Below, in pieces: positions 27,060 through 36,011 of a stretch of 64,000 nt of DNA (positions are counted from its first letter, which is position 1; the number at the start of each line of letters is the position of its first letter). A model generated the notes under the pieces. It did not search any database. It was not told the DNA's origin and saw only the letters and a program-made list of their open reading frames with translations. The stretch spans positions 1 through 64,000 of the forward strand of contig CAJUNP010000004.1 of the NCBI GenBank assembly GCA_910587935.1. The letters run 5' to 3'. The translations under genes were made by a program, and so were the position numbers. Origin of the DNA: an uncultured Lachnospiraceae bacterium. Lineage in GTDB: Bacteria; Bacillota; Clostridia; Lachnospirales; Lachnospiraceae.

Positions 27060-27106
27060 AAAGACTTTCTGAACATGGTCTGAAAAACCGGTTCGGAAAG
27101 TCTTTT
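27060..27106. terminator. Bidirectional terminator between convergent genes
   Basis: AAAGACTTTC at 27060-27069 pairs with GAAAGTCTTT at 27096-27105, extended inward by GAAC/GTTC. It lies between the AlbA_2 gene (plus strand) and the 27134-27721 gene (minus strand) and can serve both directions. Confidence 0.75.
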
Positions 27107-27133
27107 AATATTTGATGTCAGGGCGGAAATATA

Positions 27134-27721
27134 TTATTCCCCCTCTGTTACGGATGCGATGGTCGCCGCGGCGTCTACGATCTCCGGTCCGCTGCCGGCA
27201 GCCTCTGCGTTGTCGGCAACTTCTCTGGGGTCGTCATATTCTTTTTCTTCTTCATCACCCCACAGGGATTTGTATTTTTCTTTCTTCTGGCGCTGAACCA
27301 TGGCTCCTATGTTTTTGGCGGCCTGATAAATCTCATTACTGTATTCCATCAGTTTTCTTTCATCGGATGCAGGAACAATAGCGCCTTTCATAATGCGGCG
27401 CGCAACCTCCATAATCTTACCCATTTCAATAGCGTATTCTTCAGCCGCGTCGCCCTGCTGCTCCGCTACGGCCGCGTTCCAGTAAGCGCAGTGCTGATCC
27501 GCTAATTCGTCCAGGTAATCATAGTATTCCTGCTGTTTTTCATCCAGTGCGTTTAGTGTTAATTCCAAAGTGGCAGCTTCCGAACCAAATTGTTCCTTTT
27601 GGTCCGGAAAGGTTTCCATGCGGGAACGAATAGTTTTTAACTGTTTTGCCAGAGCAGCTTTTTGCGACTGATATTCTTTTATCTGCATTCTGTAAAGCTG
27701 TTGCGCCTCGCCTATTTTCAT
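27134..27721 (-). CDS. Hypothetical coiled-coil protein
   Basis: I do not recognise the family. The 195-residue product is strongly helical: residues 1-120 are rich in Glu, Gln, Lys and Ala with heptad character (EAQQLYRMQIKEYQSQKAAL, RSRMETFPDQKEQFGSEAATL). The C-terminal 45 residues are acidic and low complexity (DEEEKEYDDPREVADNAEAA). There is no signal peptide or membrane helix, so it is cytoplasmic. The start at 27721 is chosen because AAGGATGGGG lies just upstream; an ATG four codons earlier overlaps that site. It stands alone, with a terminator downstream and a divergent restriction operon upstream. Confidence 0.65.
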   Translation of the reverse strand: MKIGEAQQLYRMQIKEYQSQKAALAKQLKTIRSRMETFPDQKEQFGSEAATLELTLNALDEKQQEYYDYLDELADQHCAYWNAAVAEQQGDAAEEYAIEMGKIMEVARRIMKGAIVPASDERKLMEYSNEIYQAAKNIGAMVQRQKKEKYKSLWGDEEEKEYDDPREVADNAEAAGSGPEIVDAAATIASVTEGE

Positions 27722-27821
27722 AATAATCCCCATCCTTGTATGAATTCTGATGCATCCTTGTATTCTGTATATATTATCGTCTTATTTTGGAAAAAACTTC
27801 AGTATCGCTATTAATAATATA

Positions 27822-27851
27822 TTGATGTGATGTGTAATAAAATGCTATAAT
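27822..27851 (+). promoter_or_regulatory. Promoter of the restriction-modification operon
   Basis: TTGATG at 27822-27827, 18-base spacer, TATAAT at 27846-27851. Start of transcription would be near 27858, giving a leader of only about 33 nt before the methyltransferase ATG. Confidence 0.6.
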
Positions 27852-27890
27852 ATACGTGCTAAAATTCTCGTGGATGAAGGAAAGAAATAC

Positions 27891-30800
27891 ATGGATGTCA
27901 ATAAACTGCTTTTGGAAGAGGAAATAAGCCGTTTTTACAGAAAAGAAAAAAAGGTTCCCAATAAAGATATATTAACTGAACTGTGCAGGAAAAATTATTT
28001 GGAAAACGCTGAAATGAAGAGACTGGTTTCAGGAAAAACGATTGATATCATTATACAGGAGATTGTGTCTAAAAGGAATGTGTTCAATTATTTTAGCGAT
28101 TTCGTTGAAAAAGAAGAAAGTTTTATTGACAGGCAGAAAAACGGAGTTGTTTTTACTCCTGATATTTTAGTTAAATATATTGCAGATAAAGCGATAACCT
28201 ATTGGAAGACTGAGAATCCGGATAAGACACTTTCTAAAATATGTGATATCAGTTCGGGAATGGGGGCTTTTCTAAATTATTTGGATGAAAAAGCAGAGCG
28301 GCAGGTTCAGTTAATTGGGGTAGATAAAAAGGATTTATATATTCAGTTGTCTGAAATTTATTTTTTCAGTCACAGAATTGAATTGCTGTGCGGCGACAGT
28401 CTGTTTCAATACACAGATCAGCTGGCGGATTGTGATATGGTTATAGGGAATCCGCCCTATGTAAGATATCAGAATATTGATAAAGAATATGCAGATAAAA
28501 TCAGAAAGAAATATTTCAGGGTGGCGGACGGCAATTTTGATCTTTCGGCGCCGTTTCTTTACCGGTCTTTGGAATTGGTAAAAGAGGGCGGAATTGTTGC
28601 TTTAATACTGACGAATAAAATAATGGACAGCGACTATGGCAGAAAATTACGTTCAGTAATTGAAAACGAATATTGCTTATTGGAGGTTGTCGATTTCAGG
28701 GATGCCCAATTGTTTGCGGATAAAACAACATATACGTGCATTTTGTTTATTAAAAAAAGTAAAAATAAAAAGGATTCTGTTGTTGTAACAAGATTTAAAA
28801 GAAATAAAGATAAAAAAAATATATTGCGGTTGTTACAATCTGCATCCTCATATCGGGTTCTTACCGATGAGTTCTATGGAAGCAGATGGAATCTGGAAGG
28901 AAAAATGGAACAGGAGATTTTGCGTAAAATACATAAAAACGGAATTGGATTTGCTGGGATTTTTGGTGTGTTTCAGGGCTTTAGGACAGGGGCAAACGAC
29001 GTATATATTGTAAAAGAGGTAACTGGTCTGGAACGTGACTTTATACGAAAATATATCAGGGGAGACGATATTAAAGGCGGATGCATTGAAAAATATAAAC
29101 AAATTATTTGGCCATATAAAGAACAGGGAAATCAACTATTGCTTGCTGATGAGCAGGATTTGAAAAAAAGCGCTCCCCATGTTTATGATATATTATGTGC
29201 GAATAAAGATAAACTGGCACACGAATCAAAGACAACATGGTATGCTTATTTGCGTCCGCAAAATATGGAAATTCAAAGTATTCCTAAAATATTAAGTAAA
29301 GAAATGATGCCGGTCGCTGATTTTGCATTTGATGAAAAGGGAGAATATTGTTTTGGCTCCGGTTATGCGATACTGCCCGAAGGCAATATGGGAGCAGGGC
29401 AATTGAAGGTATGGTGTCATATTTTAAATACTCCGGTCATGGAATTTCAGCTGCGTTTATGTGGTACGGTACTGCATAGCGGATGGTTTCGGATGTTAAA
29501 AAGGCACTTTCAGGAATTATACCTGCCTGCCGTTACTGAGAGCGAAATGGTGGATTTGCAAAACAGGTTAGAAGACGGAAGTAAACAGGAAAACAAGATT
29601 TATTTTAACGATTATGTTGCAGGAAAGTTTAAGTTATCAGATAAAAATAAAAGGGATATTATGAGTTACCTGATAGATTTTCATTTGGAATCGAGAGCCG
29701 AACAGGTTAAGGTTGATTCAATTATTATGGATGGAATGAAGTTGGAAGAAAAAGAAATATACAAGACGAAATTTATGCATACGGACAAACGGAAGGATTC
29801 TCTGTATACAGATTTATCGGATAAGGAACGGGAATTGTATTACCCGGTTGAGTTAACACAATATAACAAATTGCATGTGATAGATGAATCTTACAGAAAT
29901 CTGGTGACTTTTAAGGAGAGCAAGAAGCTTCCGGTATACAGCTGGTACAGTTACACACAGGGGTTTTCGGAGGCTTTGGTGTACCGGTTATTAGAAGAAC
30001 TGCAGTATGATGGAAAAGGGATAATATTTGATCCATTTTGCGGGAGCGGAACAACTTTGCTTGCATCGGCAAAAAAGGGTTATACATCTTTTGGAACAGA
30101 TATTTCTCCGCTTATGGTATGGGTTTCTAATGTAAAGCTACGGCAGTGGGATGTTCAAAAATTAAAGGGAGCGGTAAAGCAGTTTAAAAACACGGAAACC
30201 GGTTATATGGCAAGCAATGGAATTGCCTTTGAGTCGTATATGGAAAAAGCATTCTCACATGAAATTCTTTTGCAAATTAATTATATTAAAAAATGGATTA
30301 GAGAATTAAAGGAAAATCAGGATGTAAAGGATTTTTTTCTGATGGCTTTAGTGGGAATTTTAGAAGAAATCAGTCATATCCGCAAGCACGGGTCTCATTA
30401 CAGGTTTTTAAATAAAGAAAATGTCGGAACAAATAAATTAAATATTTCCGTTATAGATGATCATGCTGATATTAAGGATATCTATATAAAACGATTGGAA
30501 AAAATGCTGGATGATATCTGTAATACAAAATTATCGGGGAAAGGGGAGGCTTGTTGCTGCAATATAAAAGCAGGTTTTCCGCAGAAGGCAGAATTTGATA
30601 TAATCATTACTTCGCCGCCATATTTAAACAGAAATAATTATTTCGCACAGCAGAAAGCTGAATTAAGCGTACTTGAAATGGTGAAGGATATGAAAGATTA
30701 TAAGGAACTCGTTAATCGGTCAATATGTTCCCATGTAGATGGAATTATGCCGGAAATTCCTGAGTCGGTTATTCCTGAAGTAAATACGATTCTGGAAAAG

Positions 30801-31118
30801 GTTATGCGTCTGAAAAGTAATAATGCGAAGATTCCTAATATGATTGCAGGATATTTTAACGATTTATATGATGTTTTAAAAAATTTGTTCTATAACAGTA
30901 AACCCGGCGTCAGAATGGCGTTTGTAGTCGGCAACTGCAGGTGGAACGGCGTCGTGATACCAGTGGACCATTTACTTTGCAAAATTGGAGAAAGTATTGG
31001 ATTAAAGCCGCAGAAAATCATAGTGGCAAGAAAGAAAGGCAACAGTCCGCAGCAGATGCAGAAATATGGAAAAATTAAGGTAAGAGAATCGATTGTGATT
31101 ATGGAAAAGGAGAATTAG
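27891..31118 (+). CDS. Two-headed DNA methyltransferase of a restriction-modification system
   Basis: A 1075-residue protein with two separate methyltransferase units. The N-terminal unit has GVVFTPDILVKYIADKAI, motif I DISSGMGAFL (about 119-128) and the catalytic NPPY (187-190), the gamma-class N6-adenine pattern, followed by a target-recognition region to about residue 600. The C-terminal unit has motif I DPFCGSGTT (714-722) and catalytic SPPY (908-911), an N4-cytosine or N6-adenine type. Its motif order (I before IV) is permuted relative to classical beta-class enzymes. Two methyltransferases are usual when the recognition site is asymmetric. ATG 27891 follows AAGGAAAG. The region is AT-rich compared with its flanks, a sign of transfer. 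The restriction partner lies 5 bases downstream. Confidence 0.85.
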   Translation: MDVNKLLLEEEISRFYRKEKKVPNKDILTELCRKNYLENAEMKRLVSGKTIDIIIQEIVSKRNVFNYFSDFVEKEESFIDRQKNGVVFTPDILVKYIADKAITYWKTENPDKTLSKICDISSGMGAFLNYLDEKAERQVQLIGVDKKDLYIQLSEIYFFSHRIELLCGDSLFQYTDQLADCDMVIGNPPYVRYQNIDKEYADKIRKKYFRVADGNFDLSAPFLYRSLELVKEGGIVALILTNKIMDSDYGRKLRSVIENEYCLLEVVDFRDAQLFADKTTYTCILFIKKSKNKKDSVVVTRFKRNKDKKNILRLLQSASSYRVLTDEFYGSRWNLEGKMEQEILRKIHKNGIGFAGIFGVFQGFRTGANDVYIVKEVTGLERDFIRKYIRGDDIKGGCIEKYKQIIWPYKEQGNQLLLADEQDLKKSAPHVYDILCANKDKLAHESKTTWYAYLRPQNMEIQSIPKILSKEMMPVADFAFDEKGEYCFGSGYAILPEGNMGAGQLKVWCHILNTPVMEFQLRLCGTVLHSGWFRMLKRHFQELYLPAVTESEMVDLQNRLEDGSKQENKIYFNDYVAGKFKLSDKNKRDIMSYLIDFHLESRAEQVKVDSIIMDGMKLEEKEIYKTKFMHTDKRKDSLYTDLSDKERELYYPVELTQYNKLHVIDESYRNLVTFKESKKLPVYSWYSYTQGFSEALVYRLLEELQYDGKGIIFDPFCGSGTTLLASAKKGYTSFGTDISPLMVWVSNVKLRQWDVQKLKGAVKQFKNTETGYMASNGIAFESYMEKAFSHEILLQINYIKKWIRELKENQDVKDFFLMALVGILEEISHIRKHGSHYRFLNKENVGTNKLNISVIDDHADIKDIYIKRLEKMLDDICNTKLSGKGEACCCNIKAGFPQKAEFDIIITSPPYLNRNNYFAQQKAELSVLEMVKDMKDYKELVNRSICSHVDGIMPEIPESVIPEVNTILEKVMRLKSNNAKIPNMIAGYFNDLYDVLKNLFYNSKPGVRMAFVVGNCRWNGVVIPVDHLLCKIGESIGLKPQKIIVARKKGNSPQQMQKYGKIKVRESIVIMEKEN

Positions 31119-31123
31119 GAAAT

Positions 31124-32356
31124 ATGGCGTATGAAAATCAGAGCGACAGTTTAAAGAATGTACAGGTTACAAGCAGGGAGTTGGAACAACGTATCAGAGA
31201 ATACCTGGGATGGAAAAAGGGGAGAGTGGTATATTATCAATATGAAAATATAAAGTATGATCTTGATGTTGACAACTGTTATCCGAATAATCAGAATCCG
31301 GAAGCGTTTGTATCCGTTACATACTGCGATCCGGATACACCCGGACACAGCAATGAGAATAAATTGCAGTTAAAATTAGGCGAATTGTTATTGCTTAAAT
31401 CAAAATATCCGCAAATCAGGGCGGTTCTTGTGGTTGGCATTGTTAAAGAAGCATGGTTGAAATATGTATTACAGGCATTCGAATATTTTTATGATGAAGT
31501 GTTGTTTACATGGGATTCGGAGTTTAAAGAAAAATTGAGGGAGATTAAAGGCAACCCATCTTTGATTTCTCTGAAACATCAGACAACATGGGAGCAGCTG
31601 GCCAAAGAGTGGAGTCATTGTTTGCTGACTCAAAAGCCGCCAATTGATTCGAGCTTGAGGATTAATACATATAATTATATTCTTAAGCATGGATGCGAGG
31701 GTAATCTTCCCTCCGATATAGCAAATGAGATTATCAGGAAATGTATGCAGGCAGCATATGACCGGAGTGTGGAAACTCGGGCAAGAAGTGGACGGGAATG
31801 GGAAAACTACCGGAAGGAAAAGTGGGAAAAGTTGTGGCAGTCCCGTTCCTTTTTTAATCCGGCGGAGGCAGTAATTGAATTATTGCTGGATTGGGGAGGA
31901 TATGCCCATTTGGGAAAGGGGTCGGAAGATTTTATATTATTTTCCAATAAATTAAATATGCCTGTGTTTATTCAGTCAAAATCATCCGGCGGCGGAAAGG
32001 AAAGACATGGGAAGAATATTCAGAACAGAACCAAAGAGCAATTGGCGAGATGTCTGTTTTATAGAGGCATAATTAAGGGGGATGAGATTATTCTCAGGGA
32101 TAAGAATTTTTACTGGATCAGCGTTCTTGACGGCAACTGGGGTGTTACCGAAAAAACTCCGTTAAAATATATTCATATGCTGCAGTGGGCAGGGTATGAT
32201 TTCATTATTGGAGCGGATGACCTTGTTGACGATAACTTAAGTGTGATTTATGGTGACAGCAATGTTCTTTTGGAAAAATTAGCCGATTTGGATTGCGAGA
32301 AAAACGAGGATCAGTTTTTACAAAAATGGAAAGCGTGGTATCAAGATAAGAAGTAG
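31124..32356 (+). CDS. Putative restriction endonuclease partner
   Basis: A 410-residue protein that I cannot assign to a named family. It is coupled to the double methyltransferase (5-base gap), the classical position for the nuclease. A candidate PD-(D/E)xK-type core, in the less common QxK form, is Asp269 in GSEDFIL followed by FIQSK with Gln284 and Lys286 in IQSKSSGGGK. The N-terminal 150 residues (VTSRELEQRIREYLGW, YDEVLFTWDSEFKEKLREIK) form a separate domain that might recognise DNA. A helical middle part contains RARSGREWENYRKEKWEKLW. No signal peptide. Confidence 0.6.
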   Translation: MAYENQSDSLKNVQVTSRELEQRIREYLGWKKGRVVYYQYENIKYDLDVDNCYPNNQNPEAFVSVTYCDPDTPGHSNENKLQLKLGELLLLKSKYPQIRAVLVVGIVKEAWLKYVLQAFEYFYDEVLFTWDSEFKEKLREIKGNPSLISLKHQTTWEQLAKEWSHCLLTQKPPIDSSLRINTYNYILKHGCEGNLPSDIANEIIRKCMQAAYDRSVETRARSGREWENYRKEKWEKLWQSRSFFNPAEAVIELLLDWGGYAHLGKGSEDFILFSNKLNMPVFIQSKSSGGGKERHGKNIQNRTKEQLARCLFYRGIIKGDEIILRDKNFYWISVLDGNWGVTEKTPLKYIHMLQWAGYDFIIGADDLVDDNLSVIYGDSNVLLEKLADLDCEKNEDQFLQKWKAWYQDKK

Positions 32357-32416
32357 TTTAGTATATAAATCTCTGACGGGCAAAGGGATATTCCTTCCCG
32401 CAGCCCGCCGGAATCT

Positions 32417-34009
32417 TTATTCCTCCTCCCCGCTCCGGTACTGTGAAGGCGTTATTCCCATAATTTTCTTAAAGCAGGAGCTGAAATAATACTGATTGGA
32501 AAATCCCGCTTTTTCACTGATCTCCCTGACGGAAAAGTTAGAATTCAGTAAAAGCTCGGCGGCGTATGCAATACGCGTCCGGGCAATCATGTCGCTGATG
32601 TTTTCTCCCGTATGTTTTTTAAAAGCGGCGCTTAAATGAGAGGGCGTGATGTTTACATATTCCGCAATTTCATTCAGGTTCAGACCGGAATCCGCAAAGT
32701 GCTCCCGGATATAGGAAGCCGCCATGGAAGCCAGCCGGGTCTGATAGAAAGAAACGGAGGACTCCAGCTCTTTGCATGCAAGAATACACAATCGGTATAA
32801 CCAGGCAAACAGCTCGGTTCCGGTTTTTAAAGATTCCATTTTTCCGTAATTCACAGGCATTTGTTCAATGAAATCCGCCGATACGCCCATTTTCATAAGA
32901 TAACTCATAATTCTGCCGGATAAATCCGAAACTGCCAGCAGTAATCCGGTACGGCTTATGTTACGCTCAAAATAATCCTGGTATAAGGCATCCAGATATG
33001 TTTTTAATTCTTCCTGCCGGTTTTTACAGATCAGTTTTATGATTTCATTGCATTTTGTATCCAGATTCATATCCGGCAAAAAATTTTTTTGCGGAAGGTC
33101 CCGCCAGTAAAAGAGACGTTCTTCCGGAAGAAAAAAACGATAATCCAGTGCAAGACGCGCGTTCTCACAGGATTCGCGCAGATTCCAAAAGGAACGTACA
33201 GGACTGCCGATTCCGATGCATACATGGAAGGGAGACGGGGTGTGGAGAAGGGGCGCCAGGTCTTCTTGAACCAGATGGTATAGTTGTTCCTGATTTTTAA
33301 CGGTCCGGCCTAAAAATAAAATCAGAGAGCTTCCGTTTTGCAGCAAATAAGAGAGCGTATACGAAGAAAAACCTTTCAGGATCAGGTTCTGAAAAGCCAT
33401 AATGTCCGTCAGATAACGAACGAGTCCGGCCTCTTTCTGGTATTGGGCCGCATTGATGATCTTCACTATGAGGCACAAATGAAAGCTGCTTTCCGTATTC
33501 ATGGAAAGAAAAGCGGGATAATCCCGGAACTGGTAGCGGGTTTCCGAAGGGGTGTGCCATAACAGATACTGGAACAGTTTTTCTTTCATGGCGGGCTTGC
33601 TTTCTTCAATTTGTTTCTTTATCTGCCGTTTTTCTTCAATCTGCTGCAGGGCTTTTTTTACGATACTTTGCAGATAATCAAAATTTACCGGTTTTTCAAT
33701 ATAGTCAACGGCGCCGATGCGAATCGCTTCCTGTACATATTGAAAGTCTTCATAGGCGCTGATGAGAATAATTTTTGTATCGTAATTTTCGGACAGGATA
33801 TGTCTGGCCATTTCCAGACCGGACAGTCCCGGCATGCGGATATCGGAGATGATCAGATCGATCTGCTCCGTTTGTAATATATCGTATACGGAAAGGGCGT
33901 CATAGAGCACGCGGACAGACTGCGCATGGAAAGCTTCCCAGTCAATGCCGTTTTTTATCGCGTCAGCAAGGGGTTTGTTATCGTCAATAATCAGTATCCG
34001 GTAAGTCAT
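32417..34009 (-). CDS. AraC-type response regulator (YesN-like)
   Basis: A 530-residue regulator: receiver domain at 1-120 (ILIIDDNKPLA, phospho-acceptor Asp in LIISDIRMPGLSG, YIEKPVNF), a middle linker of about 280 residues, and an AraC-type double HTH at the end (LNLNEIAEYVNITPSHLSAAFKKH, FSVREISEKAGFSNQYYFSSCFK). It pairs with the histidine kinase whose gene overlaps its start by 26 bases. ATG 34009 follows GGAGG. By position, it probably activates the divergent sugar transport genes from 36012. Confidence 0.92.
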   Translation of the reverse strand: MTYRILIIDDNKPLADAIKNGIDWEAFHAQSVRVLYDALSVYDILQTEQIDLIISDIRMPGLSGLEMARHILSENYDTKIILISAYEDFQYVQEAIRIGAVDYIEKPVNFDYLQSIVKKALQQIEEKRQIKKQIEESKPAMKEKLFQYLLWHTPSETRYQFRDYPAFLSMNTESSFHLCLIVKIINAAQYQKEAGLVRYLTDIMAFQNLILKGFSSYTLSYLLQNGSSLILFLGRTVKNQEQLYHLVQEDLAPLLHTPSPFHVCIGIGSPVRSFWNLRESCENARLALDYRFFLPEERLFYWRDLPQKNFLPDMNLDTKCNEIIKLICKNRQEELKTYLDALYQDYFERNISRTGLLLAVSDLSGRIMSYLMKMGVSADFIEQMPVNYGKMESLKTGTELFAWLYRLCILACKELESSVSFYQTRLASMAASYIREHFADSGLNLNEIAEYVNITPSHLSAAFKKHTGENISDMIARTRIAYAAELLLNSNFSVREISEKAGFSNQYYFSSCFKKIMGITPSQYRSGEEE

Positions 34010-35825
34010 GGGAGTCCTCCTTATAAATTTGCTTTAAATAGAAAGAAAAAACGGTTCCGCCGCCGGAGCTTTCCACCTGAATACAGGTGCAGGGCGGCGC
34101 AAAATACGGGGTCAGCCGGACATTTACATTTCCCAGTCCGAAATGCCGGCTGTAATCGGCAACATGTCTGCCAAAGGTGTCGGAAAGCTCCCGGAGTTTT
34201 TCCGGCGTTATTCCGCGTCCGTTATCGCAGATGCGGACAAGGAGAGAATCTTCTTCATAGCGGATTTCTATTTTGATATGAAGGGACTGTCCGGAGTCCG
34301 CAATACCATGTGTAATAGAATTCTCCACGAATGGTTGAAAAATAAACTTACACGTCAAAAAATATTCAATTCCGTCGTCTACGGAAAAATCCCAGGTAAT
34401 CACATTCGGCTTACATACGCTGACCAGCTTCAGGTAAAGCTCCGTTATGGAAAGCTCCTGCCGGAACGGTATGAGAACATCGGGGTCGTGCAGGAGGTGC
34501 CGGTAAAACTGAGAAAGATTTATAATGGTTTGCGAAGCCAGTTCAATATCTCCCAGCGACTGACAGGAAACAATGGTATTTAAGGTATTAAACAGAAAAT
34601 GCGGGTTGATTTGGGACTGGAGCAGCCGGAAGTTCAATTTTTCGGTCTGCAGGGACAATTCCAATAATTTTTCAAAGTAAGCGTCATTTTCAACTACCAT
34701 TTGTTCATAGGTACAGGCAAGCTGATCAATTTCGTCCCGGGCGGCTTCCGGTTTTCCGGTCATCGGAATAAGCAGGGAGAGACTTTCCCTGTTTTTGCTT
34801 GCCTTCAGGGATTCCATGACACGGGTGAGGATATCCAGCCTGCGTGTGAAAATCTTGGAGGCGGACACATTGAGCACAATACTGAAACAGATAATCGATA
34901 CGATGGCCAGAATCAGGAAAGTAAGAAGCACGTTACTGCTTTGCCTGATATAGGACATGGGAATCTGCGTGACAAGCAGCAGGCCGCGATCAGAAACAGG
35001 TTGCACAACAAAAAGATTCCGATCCACTTCGAAAGACTGATCTTTGGATTCCCAAAGAGAGCCGGCATTTTCAAAAGGGGTGCAGATTTTTGACTCGTCC
35101 GCAGCCATCACAATCGTTCCGTTTTGATCGATGACAAAGCTTTGCGCGTCAAAATTCCGGCCGTTAGCCAAAATGGAGGAAAACTCCTGCTGTCTGATAT
35201 GGCACGCAAATGCATAGTGCAGGGTTTCGTTATCAATATCACGGTAAGCGTACCAGCAGGTATATACATTCTGCGGGGCGGGTGAAAAAGACGCCGGAAA
35301 CTGCAGGTTTTTGTTCGGAATCCAAACGGGAGAGGAACCCTGCCGGTATAAAGCCTCCGGCGTCATGTTGTAATCCCGGATGCCGGAAATGGGGAAAAAG
35401 TCAACCCGGTTTCCGCCGGCATCCATATAACGGTCTTCGGGAAGAAACACATCGATCTGGAAAAGATGAAAGGTTCCTTTTATAGTGCCCAGATTGTTTT
35501 TACTGTCCGAAAATACTTTCAAATAAGAAGAAAGAGGGCGCAAAGGGGTATTATAAAGGTTATAAAGGTAAAAAGTAATAGTGCCGGAAAGCTGCTCGAC
35601 CTGCTTTAAACGATTGTCGATATTCAGCGCAATCTGCGTATTGGTTGCCTTTAAGGAATCGATGGTGTGATTTTTGGATATCCGGTAAGACAGCCGGTAC
35701 GATATAACGCTTACAAGTAAAAGCGGCAGGAGACTGCACAGCAGCGTTAAAAAGACCAGTTTTTTATATACGTTATTTAATACGGAATGAATAAAAGAAA
35801 TTCTTTTGAACGGTTTTTTTTTCAT
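33984..35825 (-). CDS. Sensor histidine kinase (YesM-like)
   Basis: A 613-residue membrane kinase. The first membrane helix is LVFLTLLCSLLPLLLVSVIS; a large extracytoplasmic sensor of about 230 residues (Cache-like) follows; the second helix is VLLTFLILAIVSIICFSIV. HAMP-like and coiled segments lead to the His_kinase core with LQSQINPHFLFNTLN (phospho-His) and an HATPase domain (QPFVENSITHGI, ICDNGRGITPEKL). ATG 35825 is preferred over an upstream ATG because GCAGGTAACG precedes it. The sensor likely sees a sugar or a sugar-bound binding protein. Confidence 0.92.
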   Translation of the reverse strand: MKKKPFKRISFIHSVLNNVYKKLVFLTLLCSLLPLLLVSVISYRLSYRISKNHTIDSLKATNTQIALNIDNRLKQVEQLSGTITFYLYNLYNTPLRPLSSYLKVFSDSKNNLGTIKGTFHLFQIDVFLPEDRYMDAGGNRVDFFPISGIRDYNMTPEALYRQGSSPVWIPNKNLQFPASFSPAPQNVYTCWYAYRDIDNETLHYAFACHIRQQEFSSILANGRNFDAQSFVIDQNGTIVMAADESKICTPFENAGSLWESKDQSFEVDRNLFVVQPVSDRGLLLVTQIPMSYIRQSSNVLLTFLILAIVSIICFSIVLNVSASKIFTRRLDILTRVMESLKASKNRESLSLLIPMTGKPEAARDEIDQLACTYEQMVVENDAYFEKLLELSLQTEKLNFRLLQSQINPHFLFNTLNTIVSCQSLGDIELASQTIINLSQFYRHLLHDPDVLIPFRQELSITELYLKLVSVCKPNVITWDFSVDDGIEYFLTCKFIFQPFVENSITHGIADSGQSLHIKIEIRYEEDSLLVRICDNGRGITPEKLRELSDTFGRHVADYSRHFGLGNVNVRLTPYFAPPCTCIQVESSGGGTVFSFYLKQIYKEDSHDLPDTDY

Positions 35826-35936
35826 TGGCGTTACCTGCTTTATTTGATAGGATGCCATTATAATAAGAAAATTATTTTTCCGTGTCAAGAAAGTTAAACA
35901 GGAAAAATCAGGAACGTAATTTTTTATAAAAGAGCC

Positions 35937-35958
35937 GTAAAATAATGCATTTATTTAC
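35937..35958. promoter_or_regulatory. 22-bp imperfect palindrome, operator candidate
   Basis: GTAAA at 35937-35941 mirrors TTTAC at 35954-35958 around the perfect core AATGCATT; only two base pairs fail. It lies between the kinase gene (minus strand) and the sugar-binding protein gene (plus strand), just upstream of a TATAAT at 35973-35978 that could be the -10 of the transporter operon. It is a plausible site for the AraC-type regulator. Confidence 0.5.
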
Positions 35959-36011
35959 GGGCGGACAGCTCCTATAATAAACGTATCACAGAAAACGAAG
36001 GAGGATAAGAA

